64,000 bases of DNA from Thereva unica (taxonomy: Eukaryota; Arthropoda; Insecta; Diptera; Therevidae), in the NCBI GenBank assembly GCA_949987705.1, contig OX465283.1:135620101-135684100 (forward strand), written 5' to 3'. The position numbers and the translations under genes were made by a program. Of this stretch, positions 1-40,100 are shown in pieces. The notes below the pieces were generated by a model. That model was not told the origin of the DNA, searched no databases, and saw only the letters and a program-made list of their open reading frames with translations. Numbering within the stretch: position 1 is the stretch's first letter; the number at the start of each line of letters is the position of its first letter.

Positions 1-129
1 AAATAATATCGAAATAATGTGGTCATTGATTAATATCGTAATATTGCATACTTGATGTGGTAGCATAAGAACTAGGTCTTTGCAAGTACTAGATTCTTGC
101 GTCAAGATATCTATAAAGCCTCCTGGGTA

Positions 130-560
130 TCTCCTGATGGAGCCACTCGCAACCAAATACACTACGAACGTACCGAAGTGAAAACTTCGACTCGGATCAC
201 TATTTTGTTGGTATGGTGCAATGCTGAGAAGCATTTTCCTTGCACTTTCCCCTAATTCCCCTGTTTCCAGAAACCCGACGCAGAGTGGCAGTCTCACACA
301 GAGACCTGCGGCAGCTCTTAAGAGCCTTGAGGGTCGCCTGGCTATCCGATAGAATGCATATATTCTTATGAGATATATTATTTATCTTCAGCCATTCGGG
401 AGCCTCTCAGATCGCAGTGACTTCGCCTGGAAGACGCTGCAATGGTCGGGTAGACTAAGAGAGGGGGACAATATTCAATACCTTGGAGAAGATACTACAA
501 CGAACGCTGTTCCTAAGTATAGAGCCATCTGTGTAAATACATAATGATCCTGACGGGATA
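130..560 (-). mobile_element. Non-LTR retrotransposon RNase H fragment (decayed)
   Basis: Minus-strand reading gives pieces of an RNase H domain: YTDGS near 530 (first catalytic Asp), a VFQA segment near 440 (Glu region), and ILSDSQATLKALKSC near 330 (second Asp). These match the RNase H that follows the reverse transcriptase in I/LOA-type non-LTR elements. Frameshifts and stops break it, and no ends or target duplication are visible. Confidence 0.65.
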
Positions 561-1084
561 ACACTGGCGTTGGAGAAAGTGATCCGAGATTCGGGCGAGA
601 CATCAAGGGGCACAATCCTCCACAAGTCCACGCAATTAAAGTATACATGGTGGTCTCGGCTAGAAGGCCCCTGGCATTGTAAAGCCGTTAAAAAAGAAGA
701 TGTTGCATTTTTTGATCAGCTTTTAATAAATAACAAAATTCCATGGTTTTGAATTTCTAATAGTAAAATAATTTCTAGGATTTTTCTCTTAATAAAGCGT
801 TGAGAAAGAGTAGGACATATTTATTTTAAAATATGTATGAATACTTTTCCTCTACCGCTTTCCTCTAGCCAGTATCATTCTACTTTAATGCACTATTCAA
901 CTTACTTTAATAATGAAGCTAGGTTTTCGATAGTGCATTGCAATTATTTTCAGCTCCTTGGAGTCTTTATGTAAATTTGTACCATAGTGACGTCCTATTT
1001 CGTGAATGGTTAGTTCGTGTATCCATGCGGTTTCTTGCCTAGTTTTTACGATCAACTCGGCAGGTCGACAACCCTCCTCCTTTC

Positions 1085-2349
1085 ATACTCTGGGCTTGGG
1101 ACCAGACGAAGGCGGAGTTCAAATATCTCCTCCGTCAGTTAATGGAAGAAAGAATTCGTTGCGGCAAACGAATTGTCGTCGTTTTCATCGATTTCAAATC
1201 CGCTTTCGATTGCATCGATTGGAACAGCTTGTGGAGAGTCTTGGTAACCGAACACGTGCCATTGAGAATCATCCAACTTCTCCAAGCGTCGTACGATGGC
1301 TCAACCAGCAGCGTTCGTATTCGAAACGACTTATCCGAGGAGTTCCCGATTCAGACGGGTGTCCGACAGGGAGACGTCGCTTCGCCACTTCTCTTCAACG
1401 TTGTGATCGACGCGATTATGCGTGAAGCATTCGATGGACGACTCGGAGTTCAATACGACGACAACAACTTCGTAACAGACTTAATGTTCGCCGACGATAG
1501 CGCTGTTTTCGCCGACACGGATGCCGAAGCAACGGACATCTTATACGATATTTCCCGCATCGCCCAATCATACGGGTTAAAAATCAATGCGGAAAAGACC
1601 AAAGTGCTCACAACGGATGGATCAAGAGCCAGTGTTCACCTCGATGGAACCCAAATCGAACAGGTTCCAAGGTTCAAATATTTGGGATCATTGGTTGAGG
1701 AAACGAAAGTAGCATCGACGGCCGACGTTCACAGCCGTATCGGCCAGGCAACAGCAACATTCGCCTCGCTCAAGTGGTGCATATGGAAACGAGCAAATAT
1801 CTCCATCAAAACAAAACTACGTCTTTACCGAACGTTGATTCTTCCGATTCTTCTTTATGGATCTGAAACGTGGACACTGCTCAAACCGGACGTTAAGAAG
1901 CTCGAGGTCCTCCAAATGCGATGTTTGAGGCAGATCCTCCGTGTCTCACTCCGTGATCGCCTTCGAAACGAGGTTGTCAGACAAAGATGCGATCAGCAAA
2001 CACTGATCGAAGAAGAAATGCAAAAACGTCGACTACGGTGGTTTGGACATGTTTGCCGAATGGATGATAACCGCTTGCCACGTAAACTTCTCTGGCGAGA
2101 CCGTCCTGCAGACTGGAGAATACAGCGATCGGCACCGAAGAAAACCTGGTTGAAGAATATCGAGGGTGACTTAAAGAATCAACGATTATCAGTTACCGAG
2201 GCTCGAGACACCGCCAAAAACCGAGAAGAATGGAAGCGAATCGTGAATAGAGTTCGGGACCCAGCGGCACCGACAGCAGCGTATCCGTTGCGGGGACGTC
2301 CCGCTCGGACCGCCAGCTAACGGATCAAAGAAGAAGAAGAAAGAAGAAG
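1085..2349 (+). mobile_element. RTE-like non-LTR retrotransposon, 5'-truncated, long open reverse transcriptase frame
   Basis: The frame from 1142 to 2320 (392 residues) covers most of a reverse transcriptase: VVFIDFKSAFDCIDW near residues 10-30, GVRQGDVASPLLFN (motif B region), and FADDSAVFAD around residue 115 (catalytic FADD). The thumb and the C-terminal RWFGHVCRMDDNRLPRK typical of RTE-type LINEs follow. Just upstream, GLGPDEGGVQI-like sequence in another frame continues the reverse transcriptase N-terminus, so a small deletion broke the frame near 1115-1125. The element ends in a short AAG-repeat tail at about 2332-2349. The endonuclease domain is absent. No secure target duplication was found. 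The last 490 bp are almost identical to the copy at 38954. Clade assignment is by motif only. Confidence 0.88.
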
Positions 2350-3746
2350 TCCTATAGTTAATGGTTTTCCATCTTTTAACATTCAACATGAACGTACGCA
2401 TATTCCATATCATTAAAAATGCATCCCAGTGCCTAGGATTTCTCAAGAAATGCAAACTACCATGACGGCTGTTATAGCGAATTGCAAGGTTTATGTGGAT
2501 ATAATAGACTAACCAGTTGGCTCATATCTAATGTAACTGCTACTCCACTAACAAAACAGCGCGATTGTGGAGTGGCACAATCTCCTACCAACACGCAAGA
2601 GTTCAAGCTGTGACTGTGCTTCACGTATGAAACAAACAAAAAACTTATTAATATTATTGTTATTTATATAATTTTGGCTGTCATGGTTATATCATTAGCC
2701 TGACATGTTACTATTAACCAACGGATCACAGGGCTAATGAAAAAGGGCACCGCATTTAATTAAACATATTAAATTATGTATGAACTTTTTTTTTAAATTT
2801 GTGACGCAGTTAGATGCATAACTAGATTCAAAGAATACACATAAAGTAAAATCGATTGGACGGGCTGGGCCGATTTCTATTTGGTGAACCCATTTAGAGT
2901 TAGTCTTCTGCTCTGTAACACTTATCCTTGCTTAATAAAGTTATTTATAATTCAAAATAGTAGAAGAAAACCCTATGTAGCCAAAATAAATCATAAATAT
3001 TGGATAACTGTCTGCTTTTGCAGCTCTAAAATGTGCAAGTCAAAAAGGACGTTGGCTTTATCCCAATAAACACTGAAGCTACGACTGTACACTTATGAGC
3101 ACATATCATGTAGATATTGTTGCAGATAGAGTCAACACTTTGAAGAAAGTGGTATACTTTGGTATACTTTTCTCATAAAATTACACTTTTGATTTTATAT
3201 TTAAGAAAAATTGGTTTCTCGATGATGTTTTATCTTTATGGACGTAATCATTTTTGCTTTAAGGTATTCACATAGTAATTATCTACCAACAGTTTATACA
3301 TGTACTTCTACTGTAACAACCGAAAAGTGCTATTATTAGTTTTTTTTACAGCTTCTCTTTTAATTTTAGCTAAATTCCTTCTCTAGAGACCTTATAATTG
3401 AATAAAAAATGTCGCCATCATTTACAACTGGATATTTTCAAGGAGAGATTTCTATTTTGTAAAAAGCCCATTAAGTACAGTGCCCGTTGGTATAGCCATC
3501 ACAACTTGTAGCCTCCGCTTACAAAATTTCATTATTCTTGCGCCACACTAATAAACTTAAAATATCTTCTAGAAACAAGCAAGGTAGGAGATTCTTGTTA
3601 GTATACACAGCAATGAAAATTCTATACAGATTGTTTAATTACGTTAGAAACCTTAAGGATCCTGTTTTTGTAACTTTCTGTTATTTAATTTCCGAAAAAG
3701 CTCTAAGTCAAAATATTAAGTAATTAATAATCTTAGCTTGTATTAC
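2350..3746. other. No recognised gene; searched for the terminal uridine phosphorylase exon
   Basis: AT-rich sequence with no long open frame. The minus strand was read for a final exon (expected to encode an RPQ-type C-terminus after a phase-0 acceptor), and nothing convincing appears. Confidence 0.5.
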
Positions 3747-32437
<28,691 letters not shown>

Positions 32438-32459
32438 GACGGTGTTCGTTGCTGCTTAT

Positions 32460-34830
32460 CTGAAATGAAATAATTGAGAAATTTCTTTTAAAACTTATCT
32501 AATTACAATTTATTCGGAGATAATGTAAAGAATATAAATATTGAAAACTAGGTGGAACCCGGTGTGCCTCGCTGTACTCATAAGCCAATAGTATGGCGTG
32601 CGCCAAAACAATTGGAAATCTTAAAATCAATGGGCCGTGAGAGTCTCAAATTCCGCCACGAGAGTACTTTCCAAAAAAAAATCACTCGCTCATTTATATC
32701 CCCAATTACAATTCAGCGGTTTCATTGGAACTCTTGCCGTGGTCAGATGCTATGAGGGAGTGTTTTTGGCCGTAAATGAATTTCGAAGAGAAAATTACAA
32801 TGCATGTCCGCTTGAATTTTAACCATACACGAAATCTTAATGTGTGTGAAATTGTCCTTTCCCCACCTGTGTTTATATTTCCAATTCTTTTGGTGCACAC
32901 TATAGCTTCCGTTTATTTTGCAATTGAGGTAATAAGAATTTTAGTATACAGTAGGAGACATTAAAGAAATTGTTTCGTATTTTTTATTCCGAAAAATAAA
33001 ATAATAAAATGTTCTGCTATCGATTGGCAATCGGAAATTTTTGCTGATGTTAAATGTAGATGTTTCTATCTGGTTCAAATTCAATGGCAGCTGGCGTGCT
33101 GAATGCAGTTGTAATCTATGTAAATACCCAGGTACCATAGCTCAAAAACTAAAAGCATCCGATTATTGAATTTTTCGTCTTTTTTGCTTCGAGATGTTTT
33201 ATTTAAGCCATACATTACTAAAATCGGGCACATGCAGCTGAAGTGAATTTAATCCAAGTTCAGGGAATTGCGTCCTTCGCGAAAAATCTGCTTTTTTCAA
33301 CAAAATTGTACGGCAATCACTTCCGATCGATCTGAAATTTTGGGAATCGTATTTTTTTGGAAAAAATCCAAAACAAAATGAATTTGAGTTCTTTGGCAAT
33401 TATTATTGAAGAGTACCTCCCATACAAAAGTTTCGGATTTTGCTATATCAGTACACTACAGCTACCCGAAGGATTCGAGATAGCTTTATAAATTATAGCC
33501 TATATGTTATTCTGATATATGAGCTATATTATTGTAAAGTTTCATTAAAATCCATTTAGTAGTTTTTGCGTGAAAGAGCAACAAACATCCATACAAACTT
33601 TCGCGTTTATAATATTAGTAAGATTAATGAATGTAACAATATTCATATTTTTTCATGATTATAAGTACTATTAGATAAGAGTCTGCATCATGTACATTAT
33701 ATTCGATTGTTAGGAAAGTAAGATATATTTTTAGCTAACATGAAAAGATATTTAATATATCACCGCTTTTAAATGATTAAAACATTCTATTCTATTTTTT
33801 TCAAAGAAGGGAAAATGCAGCTCCTATTATCAAAATCTAGATTTCATGCTGTGAGCTTACTTAGTATAGTTTCAAAAAAACTTGACCACATTTCACCCAC
33901 TGAAAAAATGCATTTACTTCAACAAATATTTCTAGACTAAATTATATATGTATGTATGTACATCAAATGGCGGCTCTCAGGATTTCAACGTTTTGTTGTA
34001 ATGGGCATGTTTAAGGAGAAAGGTATATGCCACTAAATCACAAACTCTTGTGAAAGCCAAACTTACAGGAAAACATAAAACTACGGTGTCTAAATGGTTG
34101 GTGGTGTCCAATTAATGAATTTATTAGGTAAAGTTCGATTTATTGCCACTGGAACCAACAGAGCGATGAATAAAAGAATATGGTTATTTCAGTTTTGATG
34201 CTGATGATAGTGATGTTTTTTTCGTGATTTCTGGAGCGCGAAATTTTCAACAACATACTAACTGCGAAAGCTTGTTGTTCTATTTAGAAACGAATTCTTA
34301 ATTGGTGAAGTGAAAGGGGGCCGCAGATGGAGGAGTAGCGAGATAATTATGTCAGTGCTACTACATTCCAGCACTGGCCAATGATCATTAGTTTTGAGGG
34401 CCCTTTTTGTACTTTATTTTACCACATGGTCTGTAATTTGTCAGGTTTGCATGATTGAGATATACAATCGCTTTTAACATGATTTCTCAAGTACTGCTCT
34501 AAATAAAAATTTGCCAACTGAGAATGGAAATCAAAATGTTGGTTATTTTGTTGTACGATCCCGATCTTTGTTTTAAGTGGAATAGGAAGAACCGATTCTA
34601 TATTAAATTTTTTGACTAACCGCTGCACACTCGGTGCAAACTCTTTCAAAAATGGGCTACGAGTTAGTACACTTAGTGCACTGAAGAGCAAAATTGTTTC
34701 AATGTTTGCTACGAACGAACGAAAAAATCGTTTAACAAAAAACAATAAATTATTGTAAATCTGTTAAAACGCCATTAAAACACACTTCAACAATAAAAAC
34801 CCACACAATAAAAAAAATTATTCAGTATAT
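32460..34830. other. Upstream region of uridine phosphorylase exon 1b
   Basis: Any non-coding first exon and the main promoter should lie here, because an acceptor sits at 32460-32462. At about 33500-33630 is TTTTTGCGTGAAAGAGCAAC with CATCCATACAAACTTTCGCG, which resembles the 3' end of a widespread insect interspersed repeat. Overlapping 60-108 codon frames lack motifs. Confidence 0.45.
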
Positions 34831-34839
34831 TCTTCTTCT

Positions 34840-35960
34840 TAAAAATTAATAATATGTCCCGAGTCCTTTTGATTTTTGTAGCACTTTAACTCTTCTTGGC
34901 ATACTTTCGTACAAATTATGTAGTGATGTTTTGCCCATAAGCCTTGTACCCGTTGCCATAATAGCCTTTTGCAGGTTCCGCATCATATGCTAGTTTTTTA
35001 TCATCCGTCCGTCCAGGTTTTGTGGTGGGCTTTCTAGCAAACCAATTATTGCTGTCGACGCCATTCTTGCACTATTTTTGCGGTGTGCTTCGGGTCTCCA
35101 TCTTGTTAGAATATAATATTTTTGTGATCCGTATTACATTTCTCTAAAGTTGCTGGTAAATTATTTTTTAAAATGGATAATATTACTCTTTATTCATTTT
35201 GCCATCAATGTTTACTATAGGACCAACATCATTTCGAGTAACCATTATTGATTCGCCCAAACCATTATTGATTTGCCGCCGAATTTTATCTTGTGTATTA
35301 CGCCTGCGGTTTGAATTTGCATTTGAACGATGATCTATCGTCACTCTTAAACAGATTAATTTTCACTTTATTTAACCAAATAACCTTAAAAACGTAATTT
35401 GGAGCATAAATACTATTTATATTTACAATATTATGACAAAAATACCATGTTCCAATCATGAACAGTTCAATCTTTGTGCTTCTTTATAAAATCTTTCATT
35501 TTTCACTTTCCTTGGTGAAAGAGCGGGTTTTTTCTTGCGTTATCTTGCTCTTAAACCAATTCTGTTCTGCGCACGACAGGCAGTCCATGTACTTACAAGA
35601 GCCTCTTTGGGACTTTTAACACTACCACTTTGTGAGTAAACTTCCAATATCACGCGCATCCCTCGGCGATAATTTTCTTGGTCTTCCACCTGGTGAAAGC
35701 TGAAAATCTTTGCCACTAGCTTTTCTTATTCGCATTATATTGTATTTTCTGCAATTTTTCGCCAGATTGACCTTCCTCCAACAATAAACCAATGAATATT
35801 TTTTTAAATTTTCACAATTTTTTTCATTTTATTTCAAAAGATTTTTCCTTAATCCTCCTTATTTGCCACTAAAATCGAAAATCAGTCTGAATAGCTGCTC
35901 TAATTGAACTCATTTTGGCTACTTTAATACTGGTGCAAAACTGTTACAATTCTGGAGTAT
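34840..35960 (-). mobile_element. Second Tc1-like transposase pseudogene
   Basis: Minus-strand reading from right to left gives GGKSIMVW near 35275, NIDGKMNKE near 35200, IIFQQDGDPKHTA-type sequence near 35105 (second catalytic Asp), then LYESMPRRVK near 34900, the standard Tc1 C-terminus. The upstream half matches the helix-turn-helix and linker region but is full of stops. It is only distantly related to the copy at 5777. Confidence 0.8.
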
Positions 35961-36743
35961 AATTTATTGTTTTTTAAATTGTAAATGATGAAAAATATTT
36001 TTTTAAATTGTTTAATAAAGCTAAGGGGAAGTGCACACTTTTGCTCTTTAGTTATATTGAAATTAATCCGTAATTAGCAAAAGATGCAAAAATTTCGTTC
36101 AAAACGGTTCTTTTTGTAAGCTTATGCTTCTTTAATTAATGTTTTGTAATAGGTCACTCCATATTTCCTGTTATCCATTTTTCTATAAGACTTACGAGGC
36201 TCATTTCTAGTATGCATTTTTGCAAATGATATTAAAGCCTCAAAAAGATAGTAACTATAGTAAAAATATTTACATCTGATCATTCTGTTTACCTGAGAAA
36301 AAAATATATCAATTTTGAATGAAGTGGAAGTATGATAGTGCGTCTAAAATGATACCCATTAGAATGCTATGCATTACCATACTTCTTCCACACTCAAAAA
36401 TCCTTTATTGGTTGGAATACCATGTGTTACTAAAAAATTAAAACGGTTTTAGTCACCCACTAAAAAACATTTTTAATATTATACATACGGTGGACTAAAT
36501 GTGAAACACCACTTTATACATTATCTGATACAAATACGTAATTATGGATCTCCTTTTTTGTTATATTTGTCCGAAACTAAGAAGTTATTGATGTGGCCCC
36601 CAAGCACAAGGGTTACACCCAATATGTATAATATAAGGATATAAAATTTGTTTTCATATAGATTTTATGAGCCCTGGACTATAAAAGTATGCATTGCTCA
36701 AGGGCAGCGGAGCATAACACTGTAGAACAAATGACAAACTATT
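35961..36743. other. Flank of the Tc1 pseudogene, nothing recognised
   Basis: AT-rich sequence with TCTTTAGTTAT and CACCACTTTATAC motifs. No gene was seen. Confidence 0.4.
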
Positions 36744-37180
36744 TTTTCTCACATGGAAAAAAATTTGATATTCATTGAGATCTGAACTTTTGGAACACGA
36801 CTGTTTTGGTAGTTTGTAATTATCAACTCTTTTTCAAAAGTTATTAACTTTTGAATGTTATGTTAAATGCAAGCAAATGAAAACAAATAATTTTGTTTTT
36901 GGCAAATATTTTATTTTAATATGTACAACAGAAAATGTATGCAAAAGTACTATATATACTATAAATATAAAAAGTTTTTGTTTTGAACATTTTTCAAACA
37001 GTTTTACGTAAAATTTCTGATCCGACCATATTAAAAAAACCCATATTGAGTAAAAAAAAGTTCGAACTTTCAAAAGTTAATAACTTTTGAAAAAGAGTTG
37101 ATAATTACAAACTACTAAAACAGTCGTGTTCCAAAAGTTCAGATCTCAATGAATATCAAATTTTTTTTCATGTGAGAAAA
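36744..37180. repeat. Fold-back repeat, 111 bp arms
   Basis: 36744-36854 and 37070-37180 are near-perfect inverted copies (GATCTGAACTTTTGGAACAC, GTAATTATCAACTCTTTTTC). They enclose an AT-rich loop of about 215 bp. No coding sequence. It is probably a MITE, but no target duplication is defined. Confidence 0.85.
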
Positions 37181-37193
37181 TTCGTGTTTCATA

Positions 37194-38943
37194 GTGTAAT
37201 CTTTGTGGGTGGGGAACACTTAGGAGCACGTAACAAACAATGATAGGCATCACTACAGTATCTAAAAATTCATGAAAAAAAATCCGAAATTCGATAGAAA
37301 TACATAATTTCTTTTGTTGAGCAGTCGTACTTTCTATTCCTACGTCTTCGGGTTCCGATTTTTGGTTCATTAAGATCGAGTTCTTTACTTTGTGTTGAAA
37401 TTCTAATATTCACATTAATAACTATTTCGTGAGATAAGTTAAAACATAAATCATACTCCTGAAGTCTTAAGAAGGTTAGTTAATAAGTAAAATAACGATT
37501 CTAAGCGTTTCAAAAATCCAGCAACTCTTGAAGAAGCACCACTTTCTACATTTTTGCTATGAATGATCTCATCGAAAAACTCGAAAAGTGATATTATAAT
37601 TGGGGTTTGAGGCCCCGCATGAGGATTCGTTGCACATAAAATTCAGTAAACTATGAATAGGAAATATTAAAATAAAATGAAATTAATTATAATTAATATT
37701 TTATCATAAAATGCCTGCTTTAACACCAAATTTTTCAGTTTTCAATTTAGCATAACGATTCTGAAGGTATTCAGATCGTCCATTTCTGAAGATCGGCTAA
37801 ACGAGTTAGCTACATCATGAGGTCGAAATTGATGCGCAGAAAGTTTTAGATGAGTTATCTATGAGTTGATATGTTGACTAACAATTATCGATGTACCTTT
37901 CGATTGTAAGGTTTTGAATATTGGTTGCCCTTAAATAATTCCAACAACTCTATAACCTGACATAAAAATATAAGTTCAGACTCCGCCGCCCCCTCCGACC
38001 TGCGCACGGGACTGATCTGAAGTTTACCAAAAACGAAATTTTTCTACACCACCCGAAAGCAGGGCTTATTGTTTAAATGTAAAATGCACATCATAATAAG
38101 TAAATATGTGGATCTTTTATTTGTTTAATATTTTAGTAATTACCTCGAAGGGGAGTAAGGTTTTAAATTTACAGCATCTTTTGATTGTAGATTGTTAAAT
38201 TGAGCCAAACGTTTGGAAGAGTTTCTGATAAAGTTTATAATATATTTTGCGACTCCGATAAAATTTCGAACTGAAATTATGCCTTCCAACGTTTCTCAAT
38301 TTCAATACTATAGCAATGATGGTTGTTATGTTGACGATAATTTTAGGACCTCCCTCACCCAAGGCGGTTCAAAAAAGGTGAAGTGTGCTATAGTAACCTT
38401 GAAGATACAGGTTGAAGAGTCTCAGACTGATCAGCCTAGCATAATTTTCTGTTGATGGAGATAGCAATACCTTTTTAGCAACAGCGCACAGTCCGTGAAG
38501 CTGTGAAACGACTTCATTGAAGCAAAGTGTTTCAGACCATAGTGTACGTTTCTTTAACAACGAGATTTAAGTTATGAGCCGAACAGTGTACTATAACGGC
38601 CTTGGTTCCTGTCTCAAAAAACGACCGTTTTAAGTACTGCTATGTATATATCCTCCCATATTAGAAGCTCTGGCATAACACTGGCCTTATACAGGCCCGC
38701 TAGAAAACCTTGCGTGCCCGGGTTAAAAAATGATTGCGGCCGCTTCATGCCTCGTGCACAATGAGAAAGTGGATTAATTTTATGTTTCGTCCCGCTCATT
38801 CCACTGCCTAATTCTCTATTTCCATCTCAAGTCAAAATTTGAGAACATCGGTTAAAGTTGGCTCTACTTCAACTTCAACACTCAAATTTCGGAAATTCGG
38901 AATAAGCAAGTGACATCTGGTTCTCACACTAATGAACAAGAAT
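37194..38943. other. Intergenic sequence, one unrecognised 80-codon frame
   Basis: The frame 38213-38455 (+) has no recognised motif. The stretch 38600-38830 is richer in GC and may be an old retrotransposon remnant, but I could not identify it. Confidence 0.4.
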
Positions 38944-38953
38944 AATTATAGTA

Positions 38954-39460
38954 CCGATTCTTCTTTATGGATCTGAAACGTGGACACTGCTCAAACCGGA
39001 CGTTAAGAAGCTCGAGGTCTTCCAAATGCGATGTTTGAGGCAGATCCTCCGTGTCTCACTCCGTGATCGCCTTCGAAATGAGGTTGTCAGACAAAGATGC
39101 GATCAGCAAACACTGATCGAAGAAGAAATGCAAAAACGTCGACTACGGTGGTTTGGACATGTTTGCCGAATGGATGATAACCGCTTGCCACGTAAACTTC
39201 TCTGGCGAGACCGTCCTGCAGACTGGAGAATACAGCGATCGGCACCGAAGAAAACCTGGTTGAAGAATATCGAGGGTGACTTAAAGAATCAACGATTATC
39301 AGTTACCGAGGCTCGAGACACCGCCAAAAACCGAGAAGAATGGAAGCGAATCGTGAATAGAGTTCGGGACCCAGCGGCACCGACAGCAGCGTATCCGTTG
39401 CGGGGACGTCCCGCTCGGACCGCCAGCTAACGGATCAAAGAAGAAGAAGAAGAAGAAGAA
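38954..39460 (+). mobile_element. Very young 5'-truncated copy of the RTE-like LINE, with 12 bp target duplication
   Basis: It matches 1844-2340 with only two substitutions seen by eye (positions 39020 and 39079). It encodes the intact C-terminal 134 residues from MRCLRQILRV to the stop at 39430, then an AAG-repeat tail. The 12 bp AATTATAGTACC flanks it at 38944-38955 and 39459-39470, and the CC at the 5' junction overlaps the element as microhomology. This is a textbook target-primed insertion. Confidence 0.95.
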
Positions 39461-39934
39461 TTATAGTACCAAAGTAGGTTATTTATGTTACTTATTTTCT
39501 ATTGAAAAACATAAAATATATTAAAAATAAAAAAATTATTGCGGCAAAAGTCATTTGAGAGCTTTGCGAGTGCATAATTTGTGAAAATTGAATTAATAAA
39601 AATCGAATTTTCCGTTTTATCTCATTCGGGTTCATTAGATGGCAGCACTTACATATTTTTCCCGAAAGAGATAGTCTGAACTAAAATCCAGTTAACAGAA
39701 ATCTCGCCAAATTTTATCGACTTTACTTAAAAATTAAGTAAATTTGATTTTAAAATTAAGTAAAGTCCGGTCAAATCAAGTTTTAGTAAAGATCGAGAAT
39801 TCTGTTGGCAATTTCTTTAGTGAATATTTTTTTAATGTAACAGCTGATATTGACATTTTTTAAATTATGTCCGAAAATTCACTTCAACACTGTGCACATA
39901 GCAAAATTAGCACTTTAACATTGTGAACACGGCA

Positions 39935-40100
39935 TCAAGGAGATTGAAATTCCAAAAAAGCTTTTACTAAAAAAAAAGTGTAATCCTTTTTAAAATCCTT
40001 GAATCAAAATAAGCTCATTCAGAACTTCCCACGAACGGTGGGCTCTTGATTCCCGATCTAAAGCTACATAGTGTAGCCTAGAACGGAACAGGTCTTAATG
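39935..40100 (-). repeat. Interspersed repeat, copy 2 (related copy at 23863)
   Basis: It is homologous to 23863-24060. The minus strand reads FRSRLHYVALDRESRAHRSW and continues open to about 39970, which suggests a coding origin in a retrotransposon. Confidence 0.55.

Noticed and set aside
1006..1425. 139-codon frame overlapping the RTE-like reverse transcriptase
   Set aside because: Mostly a shadow of the real frame from 1142. Only its short GLGPDEGGVQI part is the displaced upstream reading.
992..2356. Possible 7 bp target duplication GTCCTAT around the first RTE-like copy
   Set aside because: Homology to the LINE starts near 1085, about 85 bases inside, and a 7 bp match can occur by chance.
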